Of a DNA stretch of 64,000 nt, positions 51,667-60,630 are shown piece by piece. How positions within the stretch are numbered: the stretch's first letter is position 1; the number at the start of each line of letters is the position of its first letter. The stretch is taken from assembly GCF_027921765.1 (NCBI RefSeq), contig NZ_BSEJ01000005.1, positions 171,810 to 235,809 of the forward strand, read 5' to 3'. A model generated the notes under the pieces. It had not been told where the DNA came from. It did not search any database and saw only the letters and a program-made list of their open reading frames with translations. The position numbers and the translations under genes are program-made. The DNA is from Microbacterium barkeri (lineage in GTDB: Bacteria > Actinomycetota > Actinomycetes > Actinomycetales > Microbacteriaceae).

Positions 51667-52050
51667 ATGCGGAAGGCGATCGCGTACACCATCATCGGCG
51701 GCATCGGCCTGCTCGCCCTCACCGGCGGCGTCGTGGTCGCGTCGGAGGCGCTCGAGCAGCGCACGGATGGCGGACAGATCCTCGACGGCGGTGCGGTCAC
51801 GGGCGACTACACGGGCGGGGCCGTCGGCCGCGACCTCCGCTCGGACCAGCGCGGAGCAACGCCCACGCCCACGCCCACGCCGACGCCGACATCCGCACCG
51901 CCCGAGCAGACCGCGCCGCCGGCCCAGACCGAGCCCGAGCACCTGCCGCCGGCTCCCCCCGTCGAGGTCGATGACGATCCCGACACCGACGTCGATGACG
52001 ACACGGACGTGGACGTGGACGACGACGCGGACGACGTCGACGAGGACTGA
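51667..52050 (+). CDS. Exported or membrane-anchored protein with TP-repeat linker and Asp-rich tail
   Basis: A 127-residue protein. An N-terminal hydrophobic segment (AYTIIGGIGLLALTGGVVVA) is followed by a short globular stretch, a TPTPTPTPTP linker, a Pro-rich part and a 30-residue tail of D(D/V)D repeats. The tail could bind calcium or other cations at the cell surface. GGGAGGAG precedes the ATG. It is divergent from the histidine kinase, about 130 bp away, as in systems where a cation-binding surface protein is controlled by a two-component pair. Confidence 0.75.
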   Translation: MRKAIAYTIIGGIGLLALTGGVVVASEALEQRTDGGQILDGGAVTGDYTGGAVGRDLRSDQRGATPTPTPTPTPTSAPPEQTAPPAQTEPEHLPPAPPVEVDDDPDTDVDDDTDVDVDDDADDVDED

Positions 52051-52099
52051 GCCACCGGACCCGCCTCGGGCGTTCGCCGCGCTTGCCGGCGAACAGCTC

Positions 52100-52245
52100 G
52101 CCGGTTGCCGCGTTTCGCGGCAAGGCCGTTCGAGACCTGCCGCACTTCGCGTCGAAGAGCGGCCCGTTCGACGCATTTCGCGGCAAGCGGCTTCGCCGAG
52201 CACCCCACTCCTCCCCCGACTCGCCGCACTTCGCGGCGAACGCCC
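52100..52245 (-). repeat. Cluster of GAAACGCGGC hairpin repeats (locus 3, inverted)
   Basis: About four units seen as the reverse complement of the other clusters: TTGCCGCG-TTT-CGCGGCAA (52105-52123) is the cleanest, then variants near 52138, 52168 and 52220 with one or two changes. They fill the gap between the Asp-rich protein gene and the double-kinase gene; nothing else is seen in 52051-52266. Confidence 0.72.
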
Positions 52246-52266
52246 GCCGCCCACGCGGCCCCGGCC

Positions 52267-54372
52267 TCACCGCCCCGTTGTGACGGGGCTCCCGACTCGC
52301 CGCAGCAGGGCGCGCGCGACGTCGTGCCATCCGTCGCGCTGTGCGTAGACACCGGCGAGCCGCAGCCGCGCCGCGGCGGAGTACGCCGGCACGCGCGCCC
52401 AGAGCGGGCCGTCGCCGACGCCGCGGCGGAAGGCCTGGCCGGCGGCGTCGGCCCGCGTGGTCGGCAGCAGCCCCTGCAGCACCCGCAGCTCGAGGTGCAC
52501 GAGCAGGTTCGCCACATCGAGCGCGCGTTCGCCGATCGCGAGGGTGTCGACGTCGATGAGGCCGACGCGCGTGCGCCCCGCCGCGAGGTCCTGCGCGGTG
52601 AACGACCCGGATGGCACGAGCAGCTGCTTGTCGTGGAGGTCGCGATGGAGGACGCCGTCGACGCGTTCCGGCGGATCCGCCGCGAGCGCCGCCTCGACCG
52701 CGGCGAGCGCGTCGGCGACATCGTCGCCATCGAGCGCGCCGTCGGCGGACGCCAGGGCACGGCGGATGGCGCGCATCTCGTCCGCGACGCCGTGGCGCGG
52801 GAGCCCCGCGGGGTCGAGCGCATGCAGCTCGGCGAGTCCGGCTCCGACGCGCGTCCACACCGCGACGAGCGCGTCGTCGGAGACGGACGGGTCGCTTCCG
52901 GCGTCGAGGAGGGTCCGCTCGCCGACGCTCGCGAGGCGGAGGACACCGGCCGCGTCGTCGCGCGCGAGCACCCGGGGCGACCGGAGCGTGCGCAGGCCCG
53001 AGACGCGCTCGGCGCGCTCCGCCACCTCGGCGAACCGTGCGGGCCGGACGAGCTTCACGAAGTCGCCGTCCGCTCGGCGGAGGACCGCGCGCCGCCCCGG
53101 CCGATGCGCGATGACGCGCGCCGACGCGAACGGTTCGACCGCCGCGGCCCCGGGAAGCGCCGCGTCCGCGCGCAGCGCCGCGAGCCCGACGAGGCGCTCG
53201 CTCTCGGCGACGAGGTGCGCGACCTCGGCGTCCCAGTCGGCGGCCCTCGCGCGGAACGGCTCGGCAGCGCGCCGCAGCAGACCGGCGGCCGTGTGGGCGA
53301 GCAGGGCCGCCTCGTCGACGGCGCCGCCCGCTTCCCGATACCCCGCGACGAGCGCGGCGCCCGCGCGGCACGCGCTCTCGCCCCGGGCGATCGCATCGGC
53401 GGCCCACGAGCCCAGGTCGGACAGCGGGTCGCCCTCCCCCGCCCGATCGAGGTCGATCAGCCACGGGCGGCCGTCGGGGCCCACGATGACCTGGTCGATC
53501 GAGCAGTCGCCGTGCACGAGGGTGCGGACGCGCCGCTCCTCGAGCAGCGATCGGATGGCGGCGGCCGCGCGGAGCGCGCGATCCTCGAGGGCGGGCAGCA
53601 CGGCCGCGACCCCCGACGCCGCGGCGTCGAGTGCGCGCGCGTGCGCGCGCTCGATCTCCGGCAGACGCGCGCCATCCGCCGGCTCGCCCTCTCGGGCCGA
53701 TGCCGTGTGCAGCCGCGCGAGCATTCCGCCCACGCGATGCTCCGCCTCCGGGGCCGCGATCTCCGGCAGCGGCGTTCCGGCGAGCAGGTGGGTCTCGACG
53801 AGCCCGACGGCCGCGTCGGCGCGGACGAGCGCGGCGGTCGGCACGAGCGTCTCGACGCGATGCTGCGCCCGGATGGCCGACGCCGCGCGATCGGGCGCGT
53901 GCACCTTGACGATGACGCGGCAGGCTGCGCAGCGCGCGACCCAGCGACGGCCCGGCTTGTAGACGAGCACCTCCGCGTCCGGATGCCGCTCGAGCGCGAC
54001 GCGGATGCCCGGGAGCGCGCGGTCGGCGGCCGCGTCGACCACCGCGATCCCCCGCTCGGCGTCGAGCAGGAGGAGGCCGTCGCCCGCGTGCGCGGCCATC
54101 CGCTCGAGCTTCCGGTGGACGCCGACGGGATACGCGACCGCCTGCGCCCGGATCGACCGGCTCGGGGTCTCGATGCGCACGCCCGCGACCGCCGAGGTGC
54201 CCGGCTTGAAACGCAGGTACGTGGTCTCGACGCGTTGAACAGGGACTCCCGCGGCCTCGAGAGCGCGGTGCAGCGTGGCCGCATCGAGCACGAGGGGAAG
54301 CCCCGGCAGCGCGGTCTCGCGCGCGGCGAGCGCCGCATCGGCGGGCGCGAGGTGCGGGATCGGGTCACGCAC
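52267..54372 (-). CDS. Tandem aminoglycoside-phosphotransferase-like double-kinase protein
   Basis: A 701-residue protein with two APH/choline-kinase-like catalytic lobes. Lobe 1 has VHGDCSIDQ (His287-Asp289) and WLIDLDR (Asp307/Asp309). Lobe 2 has LHRDLHDKQ (His576-Asp578) and GLIDVDT (Asp607/Asp609). Before lobe 1 an N-lobe motif appears twice (YLRFKPGTSAVAG near 52, LVYKPGRRWVAR near 136). Both sites keep the catalytic Asp and metal-binding Asp, so both may be active. It is the last gene of a five-gene overlapping operon with an ABC exporter and three glycosyltransferases. I infer phosphorylation of a sugar precursor. It starts at a GTG overlapping the exporter gene by 8 bp. Confidence 0.82.
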   Translation of the reverse strand: MRDPIPHLAPADAALAARETALPGLPLVLDAATLHRALEAAGVPVQRVETTYLRFKPGTSAVAGVRIETPSRSIRAQAVAYPVGVHRKLERMAAHAGDGLLLLDAERGIAVVDAAADRALPGIRVALERHPDAEVLVYKPGRRWVARCAACRVIVKVHAPDRAASAIRAQHRVETLVPTAALVRADAAVGLVETHLLAGTPLPEIAAPEAEHRVGGMLARLHTASAREGEPADGARLPEIERAHARALDAAASGVAAVLPALEDRALRAAAAIRSLLEERRVRTLVHGDCSIDQVIVGPDGRPWLIDLDRAGEGDPLSDLGSWAADAIARGESACRAGAALVAGYREAGGAVDEAALLAHTAAGLLRRAAEPFRARAADWDAEVAHLVAESERLVGLAALRADAALPGAAAVEPFASARVIAHRPGRRAVLRRADGDFVKLVRPARFAEVAERAERVSGLRTLRSPRVLARDDAAGVLRLASVGERTLLDAGSDPSVSDDALVAVWTRVGAGLAELHALDPAGLPRHGVADEMRAIRRALASADGALDGDDVADALAAVEAALAADPPERVDGVLHRDLHDKQLLVPSGSFTAQDLAAGRTRVGLIDVDTLAIGERALDVANLLVHLELRVLQGLLPTTRADAAGQAFRRGVGDGPLWARVPAYSAAARLRLAGVYAQRDGWHDVARALLRRVGSPVTTGR

Positions 54373-56143
54373 GGGCGGCCTCGTTGAGGATCGCCAGCCG
54401 CGACCCCGCGCGGGCCAGCAGCTCGTCCGGACGCCCTTGCTCGACGATCCTGCCGCGCTCGAGCACGACGATGCGATCGCACGCGAGGGCGTCCTCGAGC
54501 GCGTGCGTGATGACGAGCGTCGTCCGCCCCTCGCTCAGCCGATCGAGCGCGGCCCGCACGGCGGCGCCGCTCGCGGCGTCCAGCCCCGTCGCGGCCTCGT
54601 CGAGGATGACGATGCGCGCGTCGCGGAGCACGGCTCGCGCGATCGCGATGCGCTGGCGCTGGCCGCCCGAGAGGGTGTCGCCGCGCTCGCCGACGAGCGT
54701 GTCGAGGCCCTCGGGCATCCGCGCCGCGAACTCGTCGACGCCCGCCGCGCGAGCGGCCCGCTCGACGTGCGCATCGGTCGCGTCGGGGCGGCCCATCCGG
54801 ATGTTCTCGCGGATCGAGCCCGTGAACAGCACCGACTCCTGCAGGACGATCGCGATGCCGCTGCGCAGGGAGGCGAGCGTGTAGGCGCGCAGGTCGCGGC
54901 CATCGATCATGACCGACCCGCGGACGGGGTCCTGGAGGCGCAGCAGCAGCGACGCGAGGGTCGACTTGCCCGACCCCGAGTGCCCGACGATCGCGACCCG
55001 CTCGCCGGCGGCGATGTCGAGGTCGACCTCGTGCAGGGCGGGCTCGCCGTCGCCGTACGAGGCGGACACGCGGTGGAACGTCACCGCACCCGCGACACTT
55101 CCCATGCGGTGGGCACCGGGCAGGTCGGCCAGGTCGCTGCGCGTCCCGACGAGGTCGAGGATGCGCTCGCCCGAGGCCGCGGCCTTCGCGATGCGGCCGG
55201 TGTACTTCGCGAGGTCGCGCATGGGCTTGAACGCGCCCTTGAGGTACTGCACGAACACGACGAGCTCACCCGGGGTGAGGTGGCCCTCGAGCACGCTCCA
55301 GCCGCCGACGAGCAGGACGGCGCCGGTCGCGACGCCCACGAGCAGATCGGTCGCGCGCTCGAGCCCGGCCGACAGCCGGGTCGCGCGCACGCCCTCGGAG
55401 AGCTCCCGCTCGTTCGACCGCGCGAAGTCGCGCTCGAGCGTGCCCTCGAGCGTGTAGGCCTGCACGACCTTGATGGCTCCGAACGACTCTCCCGCCGTGC
55501 CCGCGATCTCGCCCTCACGGCGCCGCTGCACGCGCGCGGCGTCGGTGATCCGGCGCGACGCGCGGCGCGAGTGCAGGAGGAAGACGGGGAGGGCGGCGGC
55601 GACGACGAGACCCAGGCGCCAGTCGAGGACGAGCATGACCGCGAGCATCGCGACGAGCGTGACGACGTTGCCCACGAGCGGCATCGCGGCCGTGACGGCG
55701 ACGTCGCGGAGCTTGCCGATGTCGGAGACGAGCCGGTTGATGAGGTCGCCCGAGCGGGTTCCGGTGTGGAACCGCAGGGGCAGGCGCAGCGCATGCGCGA
55801 AGACGTCTGCGCGCACGGCGTTCATGGCCCGCGTGCCGGCGAGGGCGAAGCACACCGTCATGAGGTACGACGCGAGCGCGCGCAGGCCGGCCGCCGCGAC
55901 GACGGCGAGTGCGCACAGGAGGAGCAGGGTGAGGATGCCCGGCTCCTGCGCCGCACCCGGCGCGATCACGGCGTCGATCACGACCTTGAGCGGCCACGGC
56001 TCGAGCAGCCGGAAGGCCACCTCCGCGAGCATGGCGACGAACCCGCCCGCGACGAGCCCGGCCTGCGGGCGGATGTACGGCCGGAGGAAGCGGACGAGGC
56101 GCCGCCCGCGCCCCGCCTCGGCGTCGCCGCGCCGACGGCTCAC
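54365..56143 (-). CDS. ABC exporter half-transporter (membrane domain plus ATPase)
   Basis: A 592-residue type IV exporter. Six membrane segments (residues about 30-315) are followed by an ATPase with Walker [10 protein letters not shown], signature LSGGQRQR, Walker [13 protein letters not shown] and an H-loop His. It probably homodimerises. The GTG start overlaps the glycosyltransferase stop (GTGA) with GAGGAGG upstream. Its place between glycosyltransferases and a double kinase suggests export of a lipid-linked or small glycoconjugate; self-resistance export of a glycosylated metabolite is the alternative. Confidence 0.9.
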   Translation of the reverse strand: MSRRRGDAEAGRGRRLVRFLRPYIRPQAGLVAGGFVAMLAEVAFRLLEPWPLKVVIDAVIAPGAAQEPGILTLLLLCALAVVAAAGLRALASYLMTVCFALAGTRAMNAVRADVFAHALRLPLRFHTGTRSGDLINRLVSDIGKLRDVAVTAAMPLVGNVVTLVAMLAVMLVLDWRLGLVVAAALPVFLLHSRRASRRITDAARVQRRREGEIAGTAGESFGAIKVVQAYTLEGTLERDFARSNERELSEGVRATRLSAGLERATDLLVGVATGAVLLVGGWSVLEGHLTPGELVVFVQYLKGAFKPMRDLAKYTGRIAKAAASGERILDLVGTRSDLADLPGAHRMGSVAGAVTFHRVSASYGDGEPALHEVDLDIAAGERVAIVGHSGSGKSTLASLLLRLQDPVRGSVMIDGRDLRAYTLASLRSGIAIVLQESVLFTGSIRENIRMGRPDATDAHVERAARAAGVDEFAARMPEGLDTLVGERGDTLSGGQRQRIAIARAVLRDARIVILDEAATGLDAASGAAVRAALDRLSEGRTTLVITHALEDALACDRIVVLERGRIVEQGRPDELLARAGSRLAILNEAARA

Positions 56144-57333
56144 GCCGCCGCCTCCTCGTCCGGGTCGAGAGGGAGGCCGGCCGCGCCGAGGGTCCGGCGC
56201 ACGACGTGCCGCCACGTCCGGGTCTGCGCCACGTCGTCTCGCGCGGCGTCGGCGAGAGACCGGCGCAGCCCCGGGTCGGCGGCGAGGCGGGCGAGGGCCG
56301 CCGCGAGCGCCTCGGGATCGGAGGGCGGCACGAGGAGCCCCGTGCGGCCATCCGCGACGAGCTCGGGGAGCTGGCCGACCCGCGATGCGACCGCGACCGC
56401 GCCCGAGGCGAGGTACTCGAGCACCTTGAGCGGAGAGAAGTACGGGTCTCCGTGCGCGGGGTACGGCGCGACGGCCGCGTCGAGGGCGGCGAGCTGCTCG
56501 GGGACGTCGGCGGGATCGACGGCGCCCGTGAACACCGTGCGGTCGGCGACGCCGCGCTCGACCGCGCGCCGCTCGAGGGCGGCGCGCTCCGGCCCGTCGC
56601 CGACGATCACGAGGCGCGCATCCGGGCGCCTCCGTGTGAGCAGGGCGAAGGCGTCGACGAGATGCGCCGTGCCGTGCCACGGCTTGAGCGTGCCGACGAA
56701 GCCGACCGTGAACGGCCGGCCGGCGGATCGCGAAGGCGTCGCAAACCGGTCGATGTCGACGCCGTTGGGCTCGACGACGATCCGGGCGGCGGGCGCCTGC
56801 GTGCGCGCCCAGGCCGCGACCGGCTCCGAGACGCACGCCACGAGCGAGGCATCGGAGATCACGGCGCGCGCGACGGCATCGGCGGTGTCGGCGTGCACGA
56901 GGGAGCGGTGCCGCGCCTGCTCGATCGGAAGGGGCGCGTTGACCTCCAGGATCGAGGGGATGGCGGCCTCGCGCGCGAACGACGTGCCCGCGATCGCGAA
57001 GAGCGCGTACCGCTCGTACACGAGGTCGAACGGCCGATCGGCGTGCGCGGCGAGGAGAGCGCGACGGGTGCTCTCCTCCGCGGCCATGAGCATCCGCTCG
57101 CGCTGGCGCACGTCGGATTCCCCCGTGACGGGAGCGGGGTGCACCCGGAGGCGTCCGTCGTCGTGCGCGCGGGCGAGGGCGCCGCGAGGCTCGCCGCCCG
57201 TCCGCCGGCAGTGGAGGTCGACCTCGTGGCCGGCGGCGAGGAGCACGCGCAGCACCTCCTGCACGTGGACGGACGCGCCCTTCGCGCCGAACACGGGGAT
57301 GCCCGGGTCGCCGCAGACGTACGCGATGCGCAT
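56140..57333 (-). CDS. Family 4 glycosyltransferase (GT-B fold)
   Basis: A 397-residue glycosyltransferase. The N-terminal Rossmann half starts MRIAYVCGDPGIPVFGAKGA and has SVHVQEVLRVLLAAGHEV. The C-terminal half has VEPNGVDIDRF, GFVGTLKPWHG and the donor-binding stretch PYFSPLKVLEYLASG. It transfers a sugar from a nucleotide donor, probably in the cytoplasm. The ATG has GGAGGTGG upstream and overlaps the preceding stop by one base. Confidence 0.9.
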   Translation of the reverse strand: MRIAYVCGDPGIPVFGAKGASVHVQEVLRVLLAAGHEVDLHCRRTGGEPRGALARAHDDGRLRVHPAPVTGESDVRQRERMLMAAEESTRRALLAAHADRPFDLVYERYALFAIAGTSFAREAAIPSILEVNAPLPIEQARHRSLVHADTADAVARAVISDASLVACVSEPVAAWARTQAPAARIVVEPNGVDIDRFATPSRSAGRPFTVGFVGTLKPWHGTAHLVDAFALLTRRRPDARLVIVGDGPERAALERRAVERGVADRTVFTGAVDPADVPEQLAALDAAVAPYPAHGDPYFSPLKVLEYLASGAVAVASRVGQLPELVADGRTGLLVPPSDPEALAAALARLAADPGLRRSLADAARDDVAQTRTWRHVVRRTLGAAGLPLDPDEEAAA

Positions 57334-58556
57334 CAGGCCACCTCCTGCAGCGAGCGGGCGCGGGCGATCTCGTCGAGCTCGCGCGCCTGGCGCCGCACGT
57401 CGAAGGTGCTCTCGACGAGCGCCCTGGCTCGCCGCGCGAGGGCCTCGGCGAACGCGGGGTCGTCGAGCACGCGCGCGATCGCCGCCGCGAGCGCCGCGGG
57501 AGCGTGCTGCGGCACGACGAGGCCCGTCTCGACGTGCCGCACCGCCTCCGTGATGCCCGTGACGTCGGTCGAGATGCAGGGCGTGCCGAGGGCCATCGCC
57601 TCGAGGAGCACGGTCGGCAGGCCGTCGGCGTTGCCGTCCGACCCGACGACGCACGGCGCCGCGAACACGCTCGCGCGCGCGACCTCGGCCCGCACCTCGC
57701 CCTGCGGCAGCGGGCCCGTGAACGTGACGAGGTCGTCGAGGCCGAGCGCGCCGACGAGCGCGCGCAGCTCTCCCTCGCGCTCGCCGGCCCCGACGATGCG
57801 GCACGGCACGGCGCGCCCGCGCTCGCGCAGAAGGTGCACGGCGGCGATGAGGTCGGCGAAGCCCTTCTTCTCGACGAGCCGCCCCACGGCGACGATCGAG
57901 GGCGAGGCGGGTCGGCCCGGCGCGTACGGGAAGCGGTCGAGGTCGAGGCCGTTGTAGACGCGGTGGATGGGCGTGCGAGCCGCCGCGGGGTAGCGCTCGC
58001 GCAGGTGCCGCAGGTTGAAGTCCGACACGGTCACGACATGAGACGCGTCGGCGATCTTCCGATCGACGTCCTGCGGGTCGACGCTCTCGTGGAAGAGGTC
58101 CTTCGCATGCGCCGTGAACGAGTACGGCACCCCGGTCAGGAGGGAGGCCAGGCGTGCGACGGTCGTCGCGAGGCTCGCGAAGTGCGCGTGCAGCGCCGTG
58201 ATGCCCTCGCGCTCGACCGCGATCGCGAGCTGGATGGCCTGGGCCGCGTCCGCGACGTCGGCCGCGAGCAGCTCCTCGAGCACGTGCGGCACGCGCGGCA
58301 GCACGCCGTGCGCCTCGCCCAGGAGCTCCCACAGCTCGGACACGCGCGTCGGCCGGGGGATCTGCTCGACCGGCGCCGCAACTCGCGCGAGGGTGTCGTG
58401 GAAGCGGACGTCGACCGTGGGGCGCAGGGAGAAGATGCGCAGGTCGGCGCCGCGCTCCTCTCGCGCGATGATCTCCGACACGATGAAGGTCTCCGAGAAG
58501 CGCGGGTACATCTTCACGACGTAGCCGATCCGCTCGGCGGTGCGCTCATGCGACAT
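57333..58556 (-). CDS. Family 4 glycosyltransferase (GT-B fold)
   Basis: A 407-residue glycosyltransferase beginning with the typical GYVVKMYPRFSETFIVSEI. It contains LHAHFASLATTVARL and VYNGLDLDRFPY, and donor-site residues in GNADGLPTVLLEAMALGTPC. This opening and donor motif are seen in exopolysaccharide-type GT4 enzymes. It overlaps the preceding glycosyltransferase gene by 11 bp. Confidence 0.9.
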   Translation of the reverse strand: MSHERTAERIGYVVKMYPRFSETFIVSEIIAREERGADLRIFSLRPTVDVRFHDTLARVAAPVEQIPRPTRVSELWELLGEAHGVLPRVPHVLEELLAADVADAAQAIQLAIAVEREGITALHAHFASLATTVARLASLLTGVPYSFTAHAKDLFHESVDPQDVDRKIADASHVVTVSDFNLRHLRERYPAAARTPIHRVYNGLDLDRFPYAPGRPASPSIVAVGRLVEKKGFADLIAAVHLLRERGRAVPCRIVGAGEREGELRALVGALGLDDLVTFTGPLPQGEVRAEVARASVFAAPCVVGSDGNADGLPTVLLEAMALGTPCISTDVTGITEAVRHVETGLVVPQHAPAALAAAIARVLDDPAFAEALARRARALVESTFDVRRQARELDEIARARSLQEVA

Positions 58557-59763
58557 GGCGGCTCTCCTCGGTGCGCATGCCGACGAGGTCGGCGAACAGG
58601 CGGGGCAGACGGCTGAGGCCGTCGAGGTCGATGGGCGGCGCCGGTCGCGGCGCGCGGCGGATGGCGCGCGCGGTCCACGCGGAGATCGCGTCGGGCGAGA
58701 GGTCGTCCGGGAGCACGACGTCGAGGGCGCCGCGCCGCGCGAGCGCCTCGGCGCGCACGAGCTGCTCGAGGCGCGGCTCGACGCGCGGCACGACGAGCAG
58801 CGGCGCTCTCGCGGCCAGCGCCTCGCACACCGTGTTGTAGCCGCCCATCCCGACGACGGCGGCGGCGCGCGCGATGAGGCCCGCGGCGTCCGGCGCGGAG
58901 CGCACCACGCGCAGATCGTCGCGCTCGGCCGCGATCGCGCGCAGCGCGTGCACCGCCGGGTCGGGCATGTGCGGGCCGGCGATGACGACACCGCGATGTC
59001 CCTCCGGCAGGCGCGAGCGGGCGAAGGCGTGCGCGACGTGCGCGCCATCCTGCCCCGCGCCGACCATCGCGAGCACGAACGGCTCGTCGGCGCGCGTGCG
59101 CATCCGCGGCGCCGGGCGCCCGTGCGCGAGGTAGCCCGTGTATCGCACGCGCGCGGGGGTCTCGAGCCCGGCGAGGGGGTCGTGCACGTCGCGGTCGCCG
59201 TAGACCCACACCTCGTCGTACCAGGCCGCGAGCGCCGCTGCCCCCTCGGCCTCGCGCCACTCGCGCGCCGCGGTGTGCGCGTCGTCGAGCACGTCGCGGA
59301 TGCCGAGGACGACGCGCGCGCCGTGCGCGCGGACGGCGTCGAGGGCGGGCTCGAGCTCGCCGCGGAAGCCGCGCGGGTGCTTGTCGACGATGAGCACGTC
59401 GGGGCGGAACGAGGCGAGGGCGGCGTGCAGCACGGCGGTCCGCATCTCGGAGAGCTGCGCCGGGTCGACCGAGAGGTGCCGCGCGCCGTACCTCCCCGCG
59501 CCGTCCTTCGCGAGCGCGGGCAGCGACACGATGTCGCATCCGGATGGCCGTCCCGCGTGAGCGGCGTCGGGAGCGCTCGTGAGGAGCAGGAGGTCGGGCG
59601 CCTCGTCCATCCCGCTCAGCGCATGCGCGATGGCGAGGTTGCGGCGGATGTGACCCAGGCCCTGTGCGTCGTGCGAATAGAGCGCGACGCGCAGGCGGCC
59701 CTGGCCATCCGTCGTGTCGCGGATCGGGGTGCGGCGTCTCGTCTCGTCTCTCACGGACTCCAC
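58546..59763 (-). CDS. MurG-like/GT28-type glycosyltransferase
   Basis: A 405-residue GT-B protein resembling the MurG/MGDG-synthase side of the superfamily: LYSHDAQGLGHIRRNLAIAH at the N-terminus, MVGAGQDGAHVAHAF in the middle, and VGMGGYNTVCEALAA plus LLVVPRVEPRLEQLVRAEAL as donor and acceptor sites. It is the first gene of the five-gene operon. The GTG at 59763 is used; a GTG three codons later has a GGAG just upstream and may be the true start. Confidence 0.85.
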   Translation of the reverse strand: MESVRDETRRRTPIRDTTDGQGRLRVALYSHDAQGLGHIRRNLAIAHALSGMDEAPDLLLLTSAPDAAHAGRPSGCDIVSLPALAKDGAGRYGARHLSVDPAQLSEMRTAVLHAALASFRPDVLIVDKHPRGFRGELEPALDAVRAHGARVVLGIRDVLDDAHTAAREWREAEGAAALAAWYDEVWVYGDRDVHDPLAGLETPARVRYTGYLAHGRPAPRMRTRADEPFVLAMVGAGQDGAHVAHAFARSRLPEGHRGVVIAGPHMPDPAVHALRAIAAERDDLRVVRSAPDAAGLIARAAAVVGMGGYNTVCEALAARAPLLVVPRVEPRLEQLVRAEALARRGALDVVLPDDLSPDAISAWTARAIRRAPRPAPPIDLDGLSRLPRLFADLVGMRTEESRHVA

Positions 59764-59822
59764 GATGGCGCTGCGCCATGAGGCGCCTGTGATGGGAACG
59801 TGAGGAGAGTCTTAGACGCCCG

Positions 59823-60575
59823 TCAGGCCTCCGCGGCGCGGTGCGCGCGAGCGGGGATCTGGGTGGCGAGCTTGCCGCCGCTCACGTCGATGAGCGTGCC
59901 GGTGACGTAGCGCGCCGCCGGGCTCGCGAGGAATGCGACGACGTCGGCCACCTCGTCGGCCGTTCCCCAGCGGCGGAGGGTGAGCGTGTCGAGCAGCTCG
60001 TCCTGCTGCGCGGCGGGCATGTCCGCGAAGCCGTTCATCGCGGTCGGGACCATGCCCGGCGCGTAGGCGTTGACGGTGATGTCCCACGGGCCGAGCTCGC
60101 CGGCGAGCACGCGGGTGAGCTGGACGACGGCCGACTTCGTCGCGGCGTAGGCGCCGCCGCCGATCGCCGGCACGATGGCTGCGAAGGACGCCGCGTTCAC
60201 GATGCGCCCGGTGCCTGCGCGCTTCATCGTCGGGATCACCGCCTGGCACATCCGGAGGAGGCCCACCACGTTCACGTCGAAGCAGGCGCGAACGGCGTCG
60301 AGATCGGCGGTCTCGAGCGGGCCGGTGAGGTTGATGCCCGCGTTGTTCACGAGGACGTCGATGCGCGCGGTCGCCGCGAGCACGCGCTCGACGGCGGCGG
60401 CCACGTCGGCGTCCGAGGTGATGTCGCACGCGATGCCGGTGATGCCCTCGCCGACCTCGGCGACGTCGCGGTCGAGTGCGAACACCGTGTCGCCCTCGCG
60501 GGCGAGGCGCTGGGCGATGACGGCGCCGATCCCGCGGCCCGCGCCGGTCACGATGACGGTCCTGCTCTCGGACAT
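59823..60575 (-). CDS. SDR family oxidoreductase
   Basis: A 250-residue classical short-chain dehydrogenase: GAGRGIG (residues 11-17) for NAD(P), NNAG (77-80), and the catalytic Ser130, Tyr143 and Lys147 (YAATK). GGAG precedes the ATG. It resembles sugar or polyol dehydrogenases but the substrate is not readable. It is divergent from a second SDR and shares its control region with that gene. Confidence 0.92.
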   Translation of the reverse strand: MSESRTVIVTGAGRGIGAVIAQRLAREGDTVFALDRDVAEVGEGITGIACDITSDADVAAAVERVLAATARIDVLVNNAGINLTGPLETADLDAVRACFDVNVVGLLRMCQAVIPTMKRAGTGRIVNAASFAAIVPAIGGGAYAATKSAVVQLTRVLAGELGPWDITVNAYAPGMVPTAMNGFADMPAAQQDELLDTLTLRRWGTADEVADVVAFLASPAARYVTGTLIDVSGGKLATQIPARAHRAAEA

Positions 60576-60589
60576 CCGATCTCCTCATG

Positions 60590-60630
60590 TCATACTTCAT
60601 TGCATGGTGACGGGTTCAGATCATACTTCA
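60590..60630. promoter_or_regulatory. Two TCATACTTCA repeats in the divergent SDR promoter
   Basis: TCATACTTCA occurs at 60590-60599 and 60621-60630, exactly 31 bp apart (three helical turns). The first includes the -10-like CATACT seven bases before the second SDR's ATG. The second lies inside its first codons. A regulator bound here would block both promoters; the FadR-type protein encoded downstream is the natural candidate. Confidence 0.6.

Noticed and set aside
54275..57553. 1092-codon plus-strand frame opposite the exporter and glycosyltransferase genes
   Set aside because: It is antisense to genes with clear motifs, and its composition is not protein-like.
52267..59763. Capsule or teichoic-acid locus
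   Set aside because: There is no Wzx/Wzy, TagGH pair, polymerase or nucleotide-sugar synthesis gene; only glycosyltransferases, a half exporter and kinase lobes are present.
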